Source: Actinoplanes subtropicus (GTDB lineage Bacteria; Actinomycetota; Actinomycetes; Mycobacteriales; Micromonosporaceae). Taken from it: 64,000 bases of DNA. Location: NCBI RefSeq assembly GCF_000721705.1, contig NZ_JOJL01000008.1, positions 124,001 to 188,000 of the forward strand, in the 5' to 3' direction. Below, piece after piece: positions 16,642 to 25,581 of this stretch (positions are counted from its first letter, which is position 1; each line of letters begins with the position of its first letter). The notes beneath the pieces were generated by a model that had not been told where the DNA came from, searched no databases, and worked only from the letters and a program-made list of their open reading frames with translations. The translations under genes and the position numbers were made by a program.

Positions 16642-16956
16642 ATGAAGATCAAGAAAGGCGACACGGTCGTCGTCATCGCCGGCAAGGACAAGGGCGCCAA
16701 GGGCAAGGTCATCGCGGCCTACCCGCGGCAGGACAAGGTCCTGGTCGAGGGCGTCAACCGCGTCAAGAGGCACGAGCGCATCCGTACGACGCAGCGGGGT
16801 TCGAAGACCGGCGGCATCGTGACCCAGGAAGCCCCGATCCACATCTCCAACGTGCAGATCGTGGACGACCAGGGCAAGCCGACCCGGATCGGCTACCGGA
16901 TCGACGACAACGGCCAGAAGGTCCGCATCGCACGTACCACCGGTAAGGAACTCTGA
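16642..16956 (+). CDS. rplX: 50S ribosomal protein L24
   Basis: L24, 104 residues, is a KOW-domain assembly initiator of the 50S subunit. ATG 16642 ([18 protein letters not shown]) is preferred over an in-frame TTG at 16636, because GGAGG at 16627-16631 lies 10 bases before the ATG but only 4 before the TTG. Its stop overlaps the rplE ATG by one base. Confidence 0.97.
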   Translation: MKIKKGDTVVVIAGKDKGAKGKVIAAYPRQDKVLVEGVNRVKRHERIRTTQRGSKTGGIVTQEAPIHISNVQIVDDQGKPTRIGYRIDDNGQKVRIARTTGKEL

Positions 16957-17525
16957 TGACTGCCGCTACCGAGACAAAGACTCTGCCGCGCCTGAAGCAG
17001 AAGTACCGCAGCGAGGTTGTCGCCGCGCTTCAGGAGCAGTACAAGTACGGCAACCCCATGCAGGTTCCCGGCCTGGTCAAGGTCGTCGTGAACATGGGTG
17101 TGGGCGAGGCCGCCCGCGACGCCAAGCTGATCGACGGCGCGGTTCGCGACCTGACCACGATCACCGGTCAGAAGCCGCTCGTCCGCCGGGCCACCAAGTC
17201 CATCGCCCAGTTCAAGCTCCGCGAGGGCATGCCGATCGGCGCGAAGGTCACCCTCCGCAACGACCGGATGTGGGAGTTCCTGGACCGGCTGCTGTCCATC
17301 GCGCTGCCGCGTATCCGCGACTTCCGCGGCCTGGACGGCAAGAAGCTGGACGGCCACGGCAACTACACGTTCGGCCTGACCGAGCAGTCGGTGTTCCACG
17401 AGATCGACCAGGACCGGATCGATCGGACGCGGGGCATGGACATCACGGTGGTCACCACGGCCACGACCGACGACGAGGGCCGGGCGCTTCTCAAGCTCCT
17501 GGGCTTCCCGTTCAAGGAGAACTGA
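16956..17525 (+). CDS. rplE: 50S ribosomal protein L5
   Basis: L5, 189 residues, binds 5S rRNA and contacts P-site t[32 protein letters not shown] and the [21 protein letters not shown]-terminal block are conserved. It is coupled to rplX by a TGATG overlap. Confidence 0.99.
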   Translation: MTAATETKTLPRLKQKYRSEVVAALQEQYKYGNPMQVPGLVKVVVNMGVGEAARDAKLIDGAVRDLTTITGQKPLVRRATKSIAQFKLREGMPIGAKVTLRNDRMWEFLDRLLSIALPRIRDFRGLDGKKLDGHGNYTFGLTEQSVFHEIDQDRIDRTRGMDITVVTTATTDDEGRALLKLLGFPFKEN

Positions 17526-17527
17526 GC

Positions 17528-17713
17528 ATGGCTAAGAAGGCGCTGATCCTGAAGGCTGCCGCGAAGCCGAAGTTCGCTGTGCGTGCCTACACCCGCTGCC
17601 AGAAGTGCGGTCGCCCGCACTCGGTCTACCGCAAGTTCGGCCTGTGCCGGGTTTGCGTGCGGGACATGGCTCACCGTGGTGAGCTGCCCGGCGTGTCCAA
17701 GGCTTCCTGGTAA
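17528..17713 (+). CDS. rpsN: 30S ribosomal protein S14, zinc-binding type Z
   Basis: This is the short, 61-residue zinc form of S14. Cys24, Cys27, Cys40 and Cys43 give a CX2C...CX2C zinc site. It is essential for 30S head assembly. ATG 17528 is two bases after the rplE stop. Many actinobacteria keep a second, zinc-free S14 elsewhere that is derepressed on zinc limitation; none is present in this window. Confidence 0.98.
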   Translation: MAKKALILKAAAKPKFAVRAYTRCQKCGRPHSVYRKFGLCRVCVRDMAHRGELPGVSKASW

Positions 17714-17785
17714 CCGACTGCAATACCGCTTCGCCGTAGGCCCGGGACCCCTGGGAACCCCGGCGAGAAAGGTTGACGAATACCC

Positions 17786-18193
17786 ATGACGATGACGGAC
17801 CCGATCGCAGACATGCTGACGCGTCTGCGTAACGCCAACCAGGCGTACCACGACAAGGTGACCATGCCCTTCTCGAAGATCAAGGCGAACATCGCCGAGG
17901 TCCTCAAGGCCGAGGGTTACATCGCCTCCTGGGCGGCCGAGGAGCCCGAGGAAGGCGCCGTCGGCAGGCGTCTGGTCGTTGAGCTCAAGTACGGCCAGAA
18001 CCGCGAGCGCAGCCTCGCCGGCATCAAGCGCGTTTCCAAGCCCGGTCTCCGGGTTTACGCCAAGTCCGACGAGCTCCCGCGGGTGCTCGGCGGCCTGGGC
18101 GTCGCGATCATTTCGACGTCCCAGGGGCTGCTGACCGACAAGCAGGCCCGCAAGCGGAGCGTTGGCGGGGAAGTCCTCGCCTTCGTCTGGTAA
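17786..18193 (+). CDS. rpsH: 30S ribosomal protein S8
   Basis: S8, 135 residues, is a central-domain 16S binder and in E. coli the spc operon repressor. Two in-frame ATGs (17786 and 17792) occur; [16 protein letters not shown] is the usual actinobacterial start. The [19 protein letters not shown] C-terminal block is intact. A 72-bp gap precedes it. Confidence 0.98.
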   Translation: MTMTDPIADMLTRLRNANQAYHDKVTMPFSKIKANIAEVLKAEGYIASWAAEEPEEGAVGRRLVVELKYGQNRERSLAGIKRVSKPGLRVYAKSDELPRVLGGLGVAIISTSQGLLTDKQARKRSVGGEVLAFVW

Positions 18194-18207
18194 CTGGAGA
18201 CTTAGAC

Positions 18208-18747
18208 ATGTCGCGAATCGGACGTAAGTCGATCCCGGTCCCGGCCGGCGTCGATGTCACCATCACGGGCCAGACCGTCAAGGTCAAGGGCCCCAAGGGC
18301 GAGCTGTCGCACACCGTCGCCGAGCCGATCACGGTCGAGCACGAGGGTGGCGAGCTGCACGTCAACCGCCCCAATGACGAGCGCAAGTCGAAGGAGCTCC
18401 ACGGCCTCTCGCGTACCCTGGTCGCCAACATGATCGTCGGCGTGACCGAGGGCTACAAGAAGACGCTGGAGATCAACGGCACCGGTTACCGGGTTACCGC
18501 CAAGGGCAAGGACCTCGAGTTCGCCCTGGGCTTCTCGCACCCGGTCAACGTGGTCCCGCCGGCCGGGATCAGCTTCACCGTCGAGCGGCCGACGCAGTTC
18601 ACGGTCGCCGGCATCGACAAGCAGCTGGTCGGCGAGGTGGCCGCCAACATCCGGAAGATCCGCCCGCCGGAGCCGTACAAGGGCAAGGGCGTCAAGTACC
18701 AGGGCGAGGTCATCCGCCGCAAGGCTGGAAAGGCAGGTAAGAAGTGA
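18208..18747 (+). CDS. rplF: 50S ribosomal protein L6
   Basis: L6, 179 residues, has two tandem L6 folds near the GTPase centre. [15 protein letters not shown] and the C-terminal [21 protein letters not shown] are typical. rplR starts in a four-base GTGA overlap with its stop. Confidence 0.99.
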   Translation: MSRIGRKSIPVPAGVDVTITGQTVKVKGPKGELSHTVAEPITVEHEGGELHVNRPNDERKSKELHGLSRTLVANMIVGVTEGYKKTLEINGTGYRVTAKGKDLEFALGFSHPVNVVPPAGISFTVERPTQFTVAGIDKQLVGEVAANIRKIRPPEPYKGKGVKYQGEVIRRKAGKAGKK

Positions 18748-19139
18748 CCGCCACGCTGCTCAAGCGCCGCAATGGCGGCGGCGCCGCCGCCAAGCGTGCC
18801 GTGGGGAAGGCGCGCCGGCACTTCCGGGTCCGCAAGAACGTCCGCGGTACCGCCGAGCGTCCCCGCCTGGTCGTCACCCGGTCCACGCGGCACATCTCCG
18901 CGCAGATCATCGACGACCTCAAGGGCCACACGCTGGTTTCGGCCTCCACCCTCGACGCCTCGCTGCGGGGCGCCGAGGGCGACAAGAGCGCCCTGGCCGG
19001 CAAGGTCGGCGCGCTTCTCGCCGAGCGGGCCAGGTCCGCGGGCGTGTCCAAGGTCGTCTTCGACCGCGGTGGCAACAAGTACGCGGGGCGGATCGCCGCG
19101 CTGGCCGACGCCGCCCGCGAAGCCGGACTCGAGTTCTAG
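18744..19139 (+). CDS. rplR: 50S ribosomal protein L18
   Basis: L18, 131 residues, binds 5S rRNA together with L5. The core starts at [18 protein letters not shown]; the first 20 residues are a basic, Ala/Gly-rich extension. GTG 18744 overlaps rplF. The [27 protein letters not shown]-terminus is split by the known 5S contact region and is intact. Confidence 0.98.
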   Translation: MTATLLKRRNGGGAAAKRAVGKARRHFRVRKNVRGTAERPRLVVTRSTRHISAQIIDDLKGHTLVSASTLDASLRGAEGDKSALAGKVGALLAERARSAGVSKVVFDRGGNKYAGRIAALADAAREAGLEF

Positions 19140-19152
19140 GAGGAATTGACCA

Positions 19153-19776
19153 ATGCCTGGTCAGCAGCGCCGAGGCGGCGGGTCCGGCGGTAACACCGAG
19201 GGTGGCAACCGCCGGGACAACCGCCGCGAGGGCGGTCGCGGCAACGCGCCCGTCGAGAAGACCCCGCATCTCGAGCGGGTCGTCGCGATCAACCGCGTCG
19301 CCAAGGTCGTCAAGGGCGGTCGTCGCTTCAGCTTCACCGCCCTGGTGATCGTGGGCGACGGCGACGGCACCGTCGGCATCGGCTACGGAAAGGCCAAGGA
19401 GGTGCCCGCGGCCATCGCCAAGGGCGTCGAGGAGGCCAAGAAGCACTTCTTCAAGGTGCCGCGGATCGGTGCGACCATTCCGCACCCGATCACCGGCGAG
19501 GCGGCCGCGGGTGTCGTGCTGCTCAAGCCGGCCTCCGCCGGTACCGGCGTCATCGCCGGTGGCCCGGTGCGTGCCGTGCTGGAGTGCGCAGGCATCCACG
19601 ACGTGCTCTCGAAGAGCCTCGGCTCGTCGAACCCGATCAACATCGTGCACGCGACGGTGGCCGCGCTGAAGGGCCTCGAGTCGCCGGAGAAGGTCGCGGC
19701 GCGCCGTGGCCTGCCGGTCGAGGACGTGGCGCCGGCGGCCATGCTGGCGGCGCGTGCGGAAGCGGCGGTGCACTGA
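19153..19776 (+). CDS. rpsE: 30S ribosomal protein S5
   Basis: S5, 207 residues, sits at the mRNA entry and helps decoding accuracy. A Gly/Arg/Asn-rich N-terminal extension (about 1-33) precedes the double-stranded RNA-binding-like domain ([19 protein letters not shown]). A strong AGGAGG lies just before ATG 19153. The extension is typical of actinobacteria. Confidence 0.98.
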   Translation: MPGQQRRGGGSGGNTEGGNRRDNRREGGRGNAPVEKTPHLERVVAINRVAKVVKGGRRFSFTALVIVGDGDGTVGIGYGKAKEVPAAIAKGVEEAKKHFFKVPRIGATIPHPITGEAAAGVVLLKPASAGTGVIAGGPVRAVLECAGIHDVLSKSLGSSNPINIVHATVAALKGLESPEKVAARRGLPVEDVAPAAMLAARAEAAVH

Positions 19777-19958
19777 TGGCACGCTTGAAGGTCACCCAGA
19801 TCCGATCCGAGATCGGCCGTAAGCAGAACCAGCGGGACTCCCTGCGGTCGCTCGGCCTGAAGCGGATCAACGATGTGGTGGTCAAGGAGGACCGTCCCGA
19901 GATTCGGGGCATGATCTTCGCCGTGAACCACCTCGTCAGTGTCGAGGAGGTCGAGTAA
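19776..19958 (+). CDS. rpmD: 50S ribosomal protein L30
   Basis: L30, 60 residues, starts [20 protein letters not shown] and has the [21 protein letters not shown] core. It starts at ATG 19776 in a TGATG overlap with rpsE and ends in a TAATG overlap with rplO. This tiny gene is often missed, but context and sequence are clear. Confidence 0.97.
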   Translation: MARLKVTQIRSEIGRKQNQRDSLRSLGLKRINDVVVKEDRPEIRGMIFAVNHLVSVEEVE

Positions 19959-20401
19959 TGGGGATCAAGGTCCACCACCTCCGCCCGGCGCCCGGTGCCA
20001 AGACTCCGAAGACCCGCGTGGGTCGCGGTGAGGGCTCGAAGGGCAAGACCGCCGGTCGGGGTACCAAGGGCACCAAGGCGCGCTACCAGGTTCCGGCCCG
20101 GTTCGAGGGTGGGCAGATGCCCATTCACATGCGCCTGCCGAAGCTCAAGGGCTTCAAGAACAAGAACAAGGTCGTCTTCCAGGTCGTCAACCTGGACCGT
20201 CTCGCCGAGCTGTTCCCGAACGGCGGCGAGGTCGGCCCGGTCGAGCTGGCCGAGGCCGGCGCGGTCCGCAAGGGCCACCCGGTCAAGGTGCTCGGCTCCG
20301 GCGAGCTGGGCGGCGTGTCGCTGACCATCTCGGCGCACGCGTTCAGCGAGTCGGCCAAGGAGAAGATCGCAGCGGCCGGTGGTTCCACCACCGAGCTGTG
20401 A
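19958..20401 (+). CDS. rplO: 50S ribosomal protein L15
   Basis: L15, 147 residues, is a late assembly protein of the 50S subunit. [32 protein letters not shown] Gly/Lys-rich N-terminal extension and the [18 protein letters not shown] block are typical. A terminator-like hairpin follows the stop. Confidence 0.98.
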   Translation: MGIKVHHLRPAPGAKTPKTRVGRGEGSKGKTAGRGTKGTKARYQVPARFEGGQMPIHMRLPKLKGFKNKNKVVFQVVNLDRLAELFPNGGEVGPVELAEAGAVRKGHPVKVLGSGELGGVSLTISAHAFSESAKEKIAAAGGSTTEL

Positions 20402-20413
20402 GGCTCGTGGGGG

Positions 20414-20454
20414 TGCTCGCCCGGGCGCCGAAAAATGGCGTCGCCCGGGCAGCA
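20414..20454 (+). terminator. Terminator-like hairpin after rplO
   Basis: TGCT plus GCCCGGGCG (20419-20427) pairs with CGCCCGGGC plus AGCA (20442-20454), with one bulged C, around an A-rich loop. This gives about 13 pairs. TCCCCTTTGTGG follows, a weak T-rich tail. It probably separates the spc ribosomal genes from secY, which then needs its own promoter. Confidence 0.65.
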
Positions 20455-20507
20455 TCCCCTTTGTGGCGTCTGACCTGCGGTTTCTCGAAGGACCCCGACG
20501 CCTACTC

Positions 20508-20593
20508 GCGGTGAGCCCTACCGTGACTCACCGCTCCGCTCCAAGACTGTTAGAGTCCGTTCCCAGCTAGGGATATCGGTCGTCCGGACCGAT
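20508..20593 (+). promoter_or_regulatory. secY promoter/leader with two hairpins
   Basis: The gap before secY holds an 8-bp stem (20508-20515 with 20527-20534), a TAGAGT box (20551-20556) that could be a -10, and a 7-bp stem (20575-20581 with 20587-20593). An in-frame ATG at 20592 falls within the last stem, which argues that it is leader and not coding. The -35 is unclear. Confidence 0.35.
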
Positions 20594-20645
20594 GCCTTTC
20601 CCCCACCCGCCGGACACGGCGGTAACCTCGCGCAGGAGGAAGAAG

Positions 20646-21989
20646 TTGCTCTCCGCCTTTACCAGTGCGTTCCGGACGCCTGACCTGCGCAAGAAACTGC
20701 TGTTCACGGTCGCGATGATCGCGCTGTACCGGCTCGGCGCCACCTTGCCCAGTCCCGGTGTGTCCTACACCAACGTGCAGACGTGTCTCAAGGCCGTGAA
20801 CGAGGCCGGCACCGGTGGCGTGCTGAACCTGCTGAACCTGTTCTCCGGCGGTGCGCTGCTGCGCCTGTCGGTGTTCGCGCTCGGCATCATGCCGTACATC
20901 ACCGCCTCGATCATCCTGCAGCTGCTCACGGTCGTCATCCCCCGTCTCGAGCAGCTGCGCAAGGAAGGTCAGTCCGGCCAGGCGAAGATCACGCAGTACA
21001 CCCGGTACCTGACGCTCGGCCTGGCCGTTCTCCAGTCCTCGGCGTTCGTGGCGCTCGCCCGCACCGGTCAGCTCTTCGGCAACGCCTGTGACCAGAGCAA
21101 CCCGAAGATGCAGATCATCCCGGAGAACACCGGCATCCCGATGTGGCTCACGCTCAGCATCCTGGTGCTGACCATGACCGCCGGCACCGGCGTGGTGATG
21201 TGGTTCGGCGAGATGGTCACCGACCGCGGCGTCGGCAACGGCATGTCCGTCCTGATCTTCACCTCGATCGCGGCCCGCCTCCCCGGCGAGGGCTGGTCGA
21301 TCAAGCAGACCAGCGGCGTCGCCAAGTTCTTCCTGGTCATCGGCCTGGTCCTGGTGATCATCTGTCTGGTCGTCTTCATCGAGCAGGCCCAGCGCCGGAT
21401 CCCGGTGCAGTACGCGAAGCGCATGATCGGCCGGCGCATGTACGGCGGCACCTCGACGTACATCCCGCTGAAGGTCAATCAGGCCGGTGTCGTCCCGGTG
21501 ATCTTCGGCTCCTCGCTGCTCTACCTGCCGCAGCTGTACCTGCAGTTCTTCGACCAGAACAACCTCAAGGGCTACCAGATCTGGATCAAGCAGTGGCTGG
21601 CCACCCCGACCAGCATGCTCTACATCGGCGTCTACTTCTTCCTGATCATCTTCTTCACGTACTTCTACGTCTCGATCACGTTCAACCCGACCGAGGTCGC
21701 GGACAACATGAAGAAGTACGGTGGTTTCGTGCCGGGCATCCGGCCGGGCAAGCCGACCGCCGAGTACCTGGACTTCATCCTCAGCCGGATCACCCTGGCG
21801 GGCGCGCTCTACCTGGCCGTCATCTCGGTCCTGCCGAACTTCTTCTTCATCTGGCTGAACCAGCAGCAGTACCAGAACTTCCCGTTCGGTGGTACGGCAG
21901 TGCTGATCATGGTGGGTGTCGGCCTGGAGACGGTGAAGCAGATCGAGAGCCAGCTCATGCAGCGCAACTACGAAGGGTTCCTCCGCTAG
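20646..21989 (+). CDS. secY: Preprotein translocase subunit SecY
   Basis: SecY is the channel of the Sec translocon, about ten transmembrane helices, 447 residues. TTG 20646 is chosen as start. It yields MLSAFTSAFRTPDLRKK, the standard actinobacterial N-terminus, and AGGAGG (20634-20639) lies 6 bases upstream. The alternative ATG at 20592 would add 18 residues unlike the family and lies in a hairpin. The plug region, the cytoplasmic loop LPGEGWS...QRRIPVQYAKR and the C-terminal MQRNYEGFLR are conserved. Confidence 0.97.
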   Translation: MLSAFTSAFRTPDLRKKLLFTVAMIALYRLGATLPSPGVSYTNVQTCLKAVNEAGTGGVLNLLNLFSGGALLRLSVFALGIMPYITASIILQLLTVVIPRLEQLRKEGQSGQAKITQYTRYLTLGLAVLQSSAFVALARTGQLFGNACDQSNPKMQIIPENTGIPMWLTLSILVLTMTAGTGVVMWFGEMVTDRGVGNGMSVLIFTSIAARLPGEGWSIKQTSGVAKFFLVIGLVLVIICLVVFIEQAQRRIPVQYAKRMIGRRMYGGTSTYIPLKVNQAGVVPVIFGSSLLYLPQLYLQFFDQNNLKGYQIWIKQWLATPTSMLYIGVYFFLIIFFTYFYVSITFNPTEVADNMKKYGGFVPGIRPGKPTAEYLDFILSRITLAGALYLAVISVLPNFFFIWLNQQQYQNFPFGGTAVLIMVGVGLETVKQIESQLMQRNYEGFLR

Positions 21990-22054
21990 TGGCAACGCTG
22001 GGCCGGGGGGCTCGTGCGTCCAGGATCTCAACTCACCTGAGCGAGGCGATGTAG

Positions 22055-22708
22055 GTGCGGCTGGTGCTGGTGGGCCCTCCGGGGGCCGGCAAGGGGACCC
22101 AGGCTGAGTTCATCGCCGCCCATCTCGCCGTACCGAAGATCTCGACCGGGGACATCTTCCGGGCCAACGTGTCGCAGGGCACGCCGCTGGGCGTGGAGGC
22201 CAAGCGCTACATGGACGCCGGGCAGCTGGTCCCGGACGAGGTCACCATCAACATGGTCCGGGACCGGCTCGCCGAGCCGGATGCCGGTGACGGGTTCCTG
22301 CTGGACGGTTTCCCCCGTACCGTCCCGCAGGCGTCCGCGCTGGACAAGCTGCTGGCCGACCTCGGCACCGCGCTCGACCTGGTGATGGAGCTCGTGGTCG
22401 ACGACGACGAGGTGATCCGGCGGCTCTCCGGCCGGCGCACCTGCCGGGGCTGCGGCAAGATCTGGCACGTCGAGTTCGACCCGACCAGCAAGGAGAACAT
22501 CTGCGACCGCTGCGGGTCGGAGCTGTTCCAGCGGGACGACGACAAGGCCGAGACGATCGCCAACCGCCTGGTCGAGTACGCCGAGAAGACCGCTCCGCTG
22601 GTCGACTTCTACGGCGCGCAGGGCAAGCTGGTGGGTATCGACGCGACCGGCCCGGTCGAGGACGTGACCGTGCGCGCCATCGACGCCCTGCGGTCGTACG
22701 GGGGCTGA
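22055..22708 (+). CDS. adk: Adenylate kinase
   Basis: This enzyme converts ATP and AMP to two ADP; 217 residues. The P-loop is [10 protein letters not shown] (7-16). The lid domain carries four cysteines, Cys130, Cys133, Cys150 and Cys153, so it is the zinc-binding lid type known in Gram-positives. LLDGFPRT, the AMP-site motif, is present. It starts at GTG 22055 behind GAGGCG. The secY-adk-map order is classical. Confidence 0.98.
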   Translation: MRLVLVGPPGAGKGTQAEFIAAHLAVPKISTGDIFRANVSQGTPLGVEAKRYMDAGQLVPDEVTINMVRDRLAEPDAGDGFLLDGFPRTVPQASALDKLLADLGTALDLVMELVVDDDEVIRRLSGRRTCRGCGKIWHVEFDPTSKENICDRCGSELFQRDDDKAETIANRLVEYAEKTAPLVDFYGAQGKLVGIDATGPVEDVTVRAIDALRSYGG

Positions 22709-22709
22709 C

Positions 22710-23543
22710 ATGCGCCGCCCCCAGCTGGACATTCAGCTGAAGACACCCGAACAGATCGAGCTGATGCGCGGCGCCGGCCTCGTGGTCGCCGCCGCGCTGG
22801 ACGCGATGCGCGACGCGGTCGCCCCCGGCGTTTCCACCGCCGATCTGGACGCGATCGCCGAGAAGGTCATCCGGGACGCCGGCGCGATCCCGTCGTTCAA
22901 GGGCTACCACGGCTTCCCGGCGACGATCTGCGCCTCGGTCAACGAGCAGGTCGTGCACGGCATCCCGCGGCCCGAGCAGGTGCTGGCCGAGGGCGACCTG
23001 ATCTCGCTGGACTGCGGCGCGATCCTGAACGGCTGGCACGGCGACTCGGCGATCACGGTGGGCGTCGGGGAGACCGACCCGGCGCTGCTGAAAATGGCCG
23101 AGGTGGCCGAGGAAGCGATGTGGGCCGGGATAGCCGCGGCCGCTCGCGGCGCCGCCAACGGCCGGGGCCGGCTCACCGACATCTCCTTCAACGTGGAGAA
23201 GGCGGTCCGCAAGGCCGGCCGGTACGGCATCGTGGACGGCTACGGCGGCCACGGCATCGGCACCGAGATGCACCAGGACCCGCACGTGCTCAACCACGGC
23301 AAGCCCGGCAAGGGCCCGCGGCTGATCCCCGGCCTGTGCCTCGCGATCGAGCCGATGATCACCATGGGCTCGCCGCGGACGGTCGAACTCGAGGACGGCT
23401 GGACGGTGATCACCCGGGACCTGTCGGTCGCCGCGCACGTGGAGCACACCATGTGTCTCCTCGAGGATGGCGTGTGGGTGACCACGGCGGTCGACGGCGG
23501 CCGCGGCCGGCTCGGCGATCTGGTGACGGCTCGCCAGCCCTGA
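22710..23543 (+). CDS. map: Methionine aminopeptidase, type I
   Basis: MetAP removes the initiator methionine from nascent proteins; 277 residues. The five metal ligands are visible: Asp in SLDCG, Asp in WHGDSA, His in GHGIGTEMH, Glu in AIEPMI and Glu in VEHTMC. It begins one base after the adk stop. Its last three codons lie inside the first copy of a 60-bp tandem duplication. Confidence 0.98.
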   Translation: MRRPQLDIQLKTPEQIELMRGAGLVVAAALDAMRDAVAPGVSTADLDAIAEKVIRDAGAIPSFKGYHGFPATICASVNEQVVHGIPRPEQVLAEGDLISLDCGAILNGWHGDSAITVGVGETDPALLKMAEVAEEAMWAGIAAAARGAANGRGRLTDISFNVEKAVRKAGRYGIVDGYGGHGIGTEMHQDPHVLNHGKPGKGPRLIPGLCLAIEPMITMGSPRTVELEDGWTVITRDLSVAAHVEHTMCLLEDGVWVTTAVDGGRGRLGDLVTARQP

Positions 23544-23653
23544 ACGGGCTCGGGTTCTCCGCGCCGTCCGTAAGACCAGGCGCCGACAATGACCCAGCCC
23601 CGAACGGGCTCGGGTTCTCCGCGCCGTCCGTGGGACCAGGCGCCGGCAATGAC
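23534..23653 (+). repeat. 60-bp tandem duplication at the end of map
   Basis: Two direct copies of a 60-bp unit (23534-23593 and 23594-23653) differ at only about five bases. A third partial start (CCGGCCC) follows. Copy one includes the final CAG CCC TGA of map; in copy two the TGA is CGA. Each unit holds a short AGCCC/GGGCT stem. The region shows no other gene. Confidence 0.85.
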
Positions 23654-23696
23654 CCGGCCCTACCGGCTGTGGTTCCCGTGGGGCATGCTTTGACGC

Positions 23697-24155
23697 ATGG
23701 GACGGGAGGACATGCGGGCCGGCGACGGTGATCGCAAGCAGGTCGCCGATCAGCTGAAGACCGCGCTCGACGAGGGCCGCCTCGATCTGAGCGAGTACGA
23801 CGAGCGGATCCAGCGGACGTACGCGGCGAAGACCTACGCCGATCTGGACGGCCTGCTGGACGACCTGCCCGGTACGGTGCCCGTGCAGCACTCTCAGATC
23901 CAGCCTGCGCCCTCGGCGGCCCCGGCTGGTACTCCCGTCGACGGTGCGCGCTCCGCGGGCCGTCAGGTGGCCCAGTGGGTGGGCCCGTACGCGGGTGTGA
24001 TTCTGGTCTGCACGCTGATCTGGCTGATCACCAGCGTGAGCTCCGGCCACCTCCAGTACTTCTGGCCGGTCTGGATGCTTATCCCGCTGGTCCTCGGCGT
24101 CGCCGGGCAGGTGTTCGGGGACGGCCGGGGGCGTGATCGGCGACGCCGGCGCTGA
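23697..24155 (+). CDS. DUF1707 SHOCT-like membrane protein 1
   Basis: This 152-residue protein has an N-terminal DUF1707 domain (about 6-60: MRAGDGDRKQVADQL, LDEGRLDLSEYDERIQRTYAAKTYADLDGLLDDLP). DUF1707 is a short actinobacterial domain found at the N-terminus of small membrane proteins. A Pro/Ala linker and two hydrophobic helices (about 98-118 and 122-142) follow, then a basic end. CATGCT (23684-23689) lies 7 bases before ATG 23697, suiting a leaderless transcript. The function is unknown. Confidence 0.85.
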   Translation: MGREDMRAGDGDRKQVADQLKTALDEGRLDLSEYDERIQRTYAAKTYADLDGLLDDLPGTVPVQHSQIQPAPSAAPAGTPVDGARSAGRQVAQWVGPYAGVILVCTLIWLITSVSSGHLQYFWPVWMLIPLVLGVAGQVFGDGRGRDRRRRR

Positions 24156-24177
24156 GCCTGGTGGACGGGGTGGCAAC

Positions 24178-24819
24178 GTGACGGACATGAGCCGGGAGCG
24201 GATGCGGGCCGCCGACGCCGACCGGCACCAGGTCGCCGACCGGCTGCGGGCGGCGCTCGACGAGGGCCGCCTCGATCTGAGCGAGTACGACGAACGCCTG
24301 CGGGGGGCGTACGCCGCGAAGACCTATGGCGATCTCGACCGGTTGCTGACCGACCTGCCGGACGCCGCACCCGTCGTGCCGAGCCCGCCGCCATCGTCGC
24401 CGGCGGCGATCGCCACCGAGCCGGGTGGCCTCGCCGGGGCCTGGGTCCGGCATGTGTGGGCGCCGTGGATCAAGACCGCCGCCTGGCTGACCGCGTTCTG
24501 GGCGATGGCCTTCGTGTTCGCCGGCAACTCGCTCCTCTACTGGCCGGCCTGGGTGCTCGGGCCCTGGGGCGTGATCCTGGTCCTGCGTACGGTCGGCGGC
24601 CTGACCTCGGGCGAACCGCGCAGGCACGCCCTGGAGGCGGAGCACCGGCATGCCCTGCGGGCGCACCGGCAGGAGCGGAAGGCGCTCTACCAGCAGGCGA
24701 TCGCGAACGGCGAGCTGCCGGCGAACCCGAGCAAGGAGCAGCGCAAGGCCTTCATCGCCGAGGCGACGGCCCGCGGCGATCTGGCGCCCAAGCCGCGGCG
24801 GCCCGCGGCGGGCGAGTGA
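24178..24819 (+). CDS. DUF1707 SHOCT-like membrane protein 2
   Basis: This is a paralogue of the preceding gene: the first 55 residues match it closely (LDEGRLDLSEYDERL, AAKTYGDLDRLLTDLP). Two hydrophobic segments follow (about 105-125 and 127-147). A long basic, Glu/Arg/Gln-rich cytoplasmic helix ends the protein (about 160-213). The start is GTG 24178 or ATG 24187; earlier in-frame starts would add non-homologous residues and overlap the first gene. The two probably arose by tandem duplication and then diverged at the C-terminus. Confidence 0.82.
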   Translation: MTDMSRERMRAADADRHQVADRLRAALDEGRLDLSEYDERLRGAYAAKTYGDLDRLLTDLPDAAPVVPSPPPSSPAAIATEPGGLAGAWVRHVWAPWIKTAAWLTAFWAMAFVFAGNSLLYWPAWVLGPWGVILVLRTVGGLTSGEPRRHALEAEHRHALRAHRQERKALYQQAIANGELPANPSKEQRKAFIAEATARGDLAPKPRRPAAGE

Positions 24820-24875
24820 TTTGTCCGTTTTGAGAACGAGCGACACACCCGACCCCGGGTCACGGTGACCTCGGT

Positions 24876-24905
24876 TTGGCGTCGCTGCTGAGGCGCGCGT
24901 ACACT
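24876..24905 (+). promoter_or_regulatory. Predicted infA (alpha operon) promoter
   Basis: TTGGCG (24876-24881) and TACACT (24900-24905) are spaced by 18 bases, about 146 bases before infA. It is the best box pair in this 232-bp gap. Confidence 0.5.
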
Positions 24906-25051
24906 GGCTCCTTGGCGCGCAGCGTCCACTCCCGCATGCCCTCAGCGCTTCGAGGGCGGCGGGTGCCGCGGCTGGTCCGAGTGCTCACCCGAGCCACTCG
25001 GGTATGACGTTGCATGCTAGCCCCGAACCCCAGTGTCAGGTAGCGGAGGAC

Positions 25052-25273
25052 ATGCCTAAGAAAGACGGAGCCATCGAGATCGAGGGCCGAGTGATCGAGC
25101 CCCTGCCGAACGCCATGTTCCGCGTGGAGCTCGCCAATGGTCACAAGGTGCTGGCACACATCTCCGGCAAGATGCGGCAGCACTACATCCGCATCCTTCC
25201 CGAGGACCGAGTCGTCGTCGAGCTCTCGCCGTACGACCTCACCCGGGGGCGAATCGTCTACCGCTACAAGTAA
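25052..25273 (+). CDS. infA: Translation initiation factor IF-1
   Basis: IF-1, 73 residues, is an OB-fold protein that blocks the A site during initiation. I use ATG 25052 ([14 protein letters not shown]), directly behind CGGAGGA; an in-frame start 48 bases upstream would add residues foreign to the family. [21 protein letters not shown] and RGRIVYRYK are standard. Confidence 0.98.
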   Translation: MPKKDGAIEIEGRVIEPLPNAMFRVELANGHKVLAHISGKMRQHYIRILPEDRVVVELSPYDLTRGRIVYRYK

Positions 25274-25316
25274 CTGGCCGGGGGAGTCCCGTCCGTTCTG
25301 AGAGTTAAGGCAAACC

Positions 25317-25433
25317 GTGAAGGTCAAGCCGAGCGTCAAGCGGATCTGCAACAACTGCCGGGTCATCCGGCGGCACGGCCGCGTCATGGTCATCTGCAAG
25401 ACCGACGCGCGCCACAAGCAGCGCCAGGGCTGA
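25317..25433 (+). CDS. rpmJ: 50S ribosomal protein L36
   Basis: This very small gene (38 residues, GTG 25317 to TGA 25433) encodes [19 protein letters not shown], then [19 protein letters not shown]. Cys11, Cys14, Cys27 and His33 form the L36 zinc site. The C-X5-H spacing in the second half is as in E. coli rather than the C-X4-H of many Gram-positives. It lies 43 bases after infA in the usual infA-rpmJ-rpsM order. Confidence 0.97.
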   Translation: MKVKPSVKRICNNCRVIRRHGRVMVICKTDARHKQRQG

Positions 25434-25477
25434 GCCCTCCAGCTGCCAGATCCGGCACCGAACACAAGCTCGTCCCA

Positions 25478-25534
25478 GCCGTCCTCGACGGCTACACCCC
25501 TGGTCGGAGGCCAGGGCCCGCCCGGGCAGGCGGG
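25478..25534 (+). promoter_or_regulatory. Three consecutive hairpins in the rpsM leader
   Basis: The 148-bp gap before rpsM holds three adjacent 6-bp stems: 25478-25483 with 25487-25492, 25498-25503 with 25511-25516, and 25517-25522 with 25529-25534. The rpsM ribosome site AAAGAGGAG follows. In E. coli S4 represses the alpha operon by binding a pseudoknot here. Whether this structure does so is inference. Confidence 0.45.
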
Positions 25535-25581
25535 GTGGGAGGGGCACAGACCTCCGAAATGAAAGAGGAGTACGCCCACTT

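Noticed and set aside
20592..20645. SecY start at ATG 20592
   Set aside because: It adds 18 residues unlike other SecY proteins, lies in a predicted hairpin and has no ribosome site, while TTG 20646 has AGGAGG at 6 bases.
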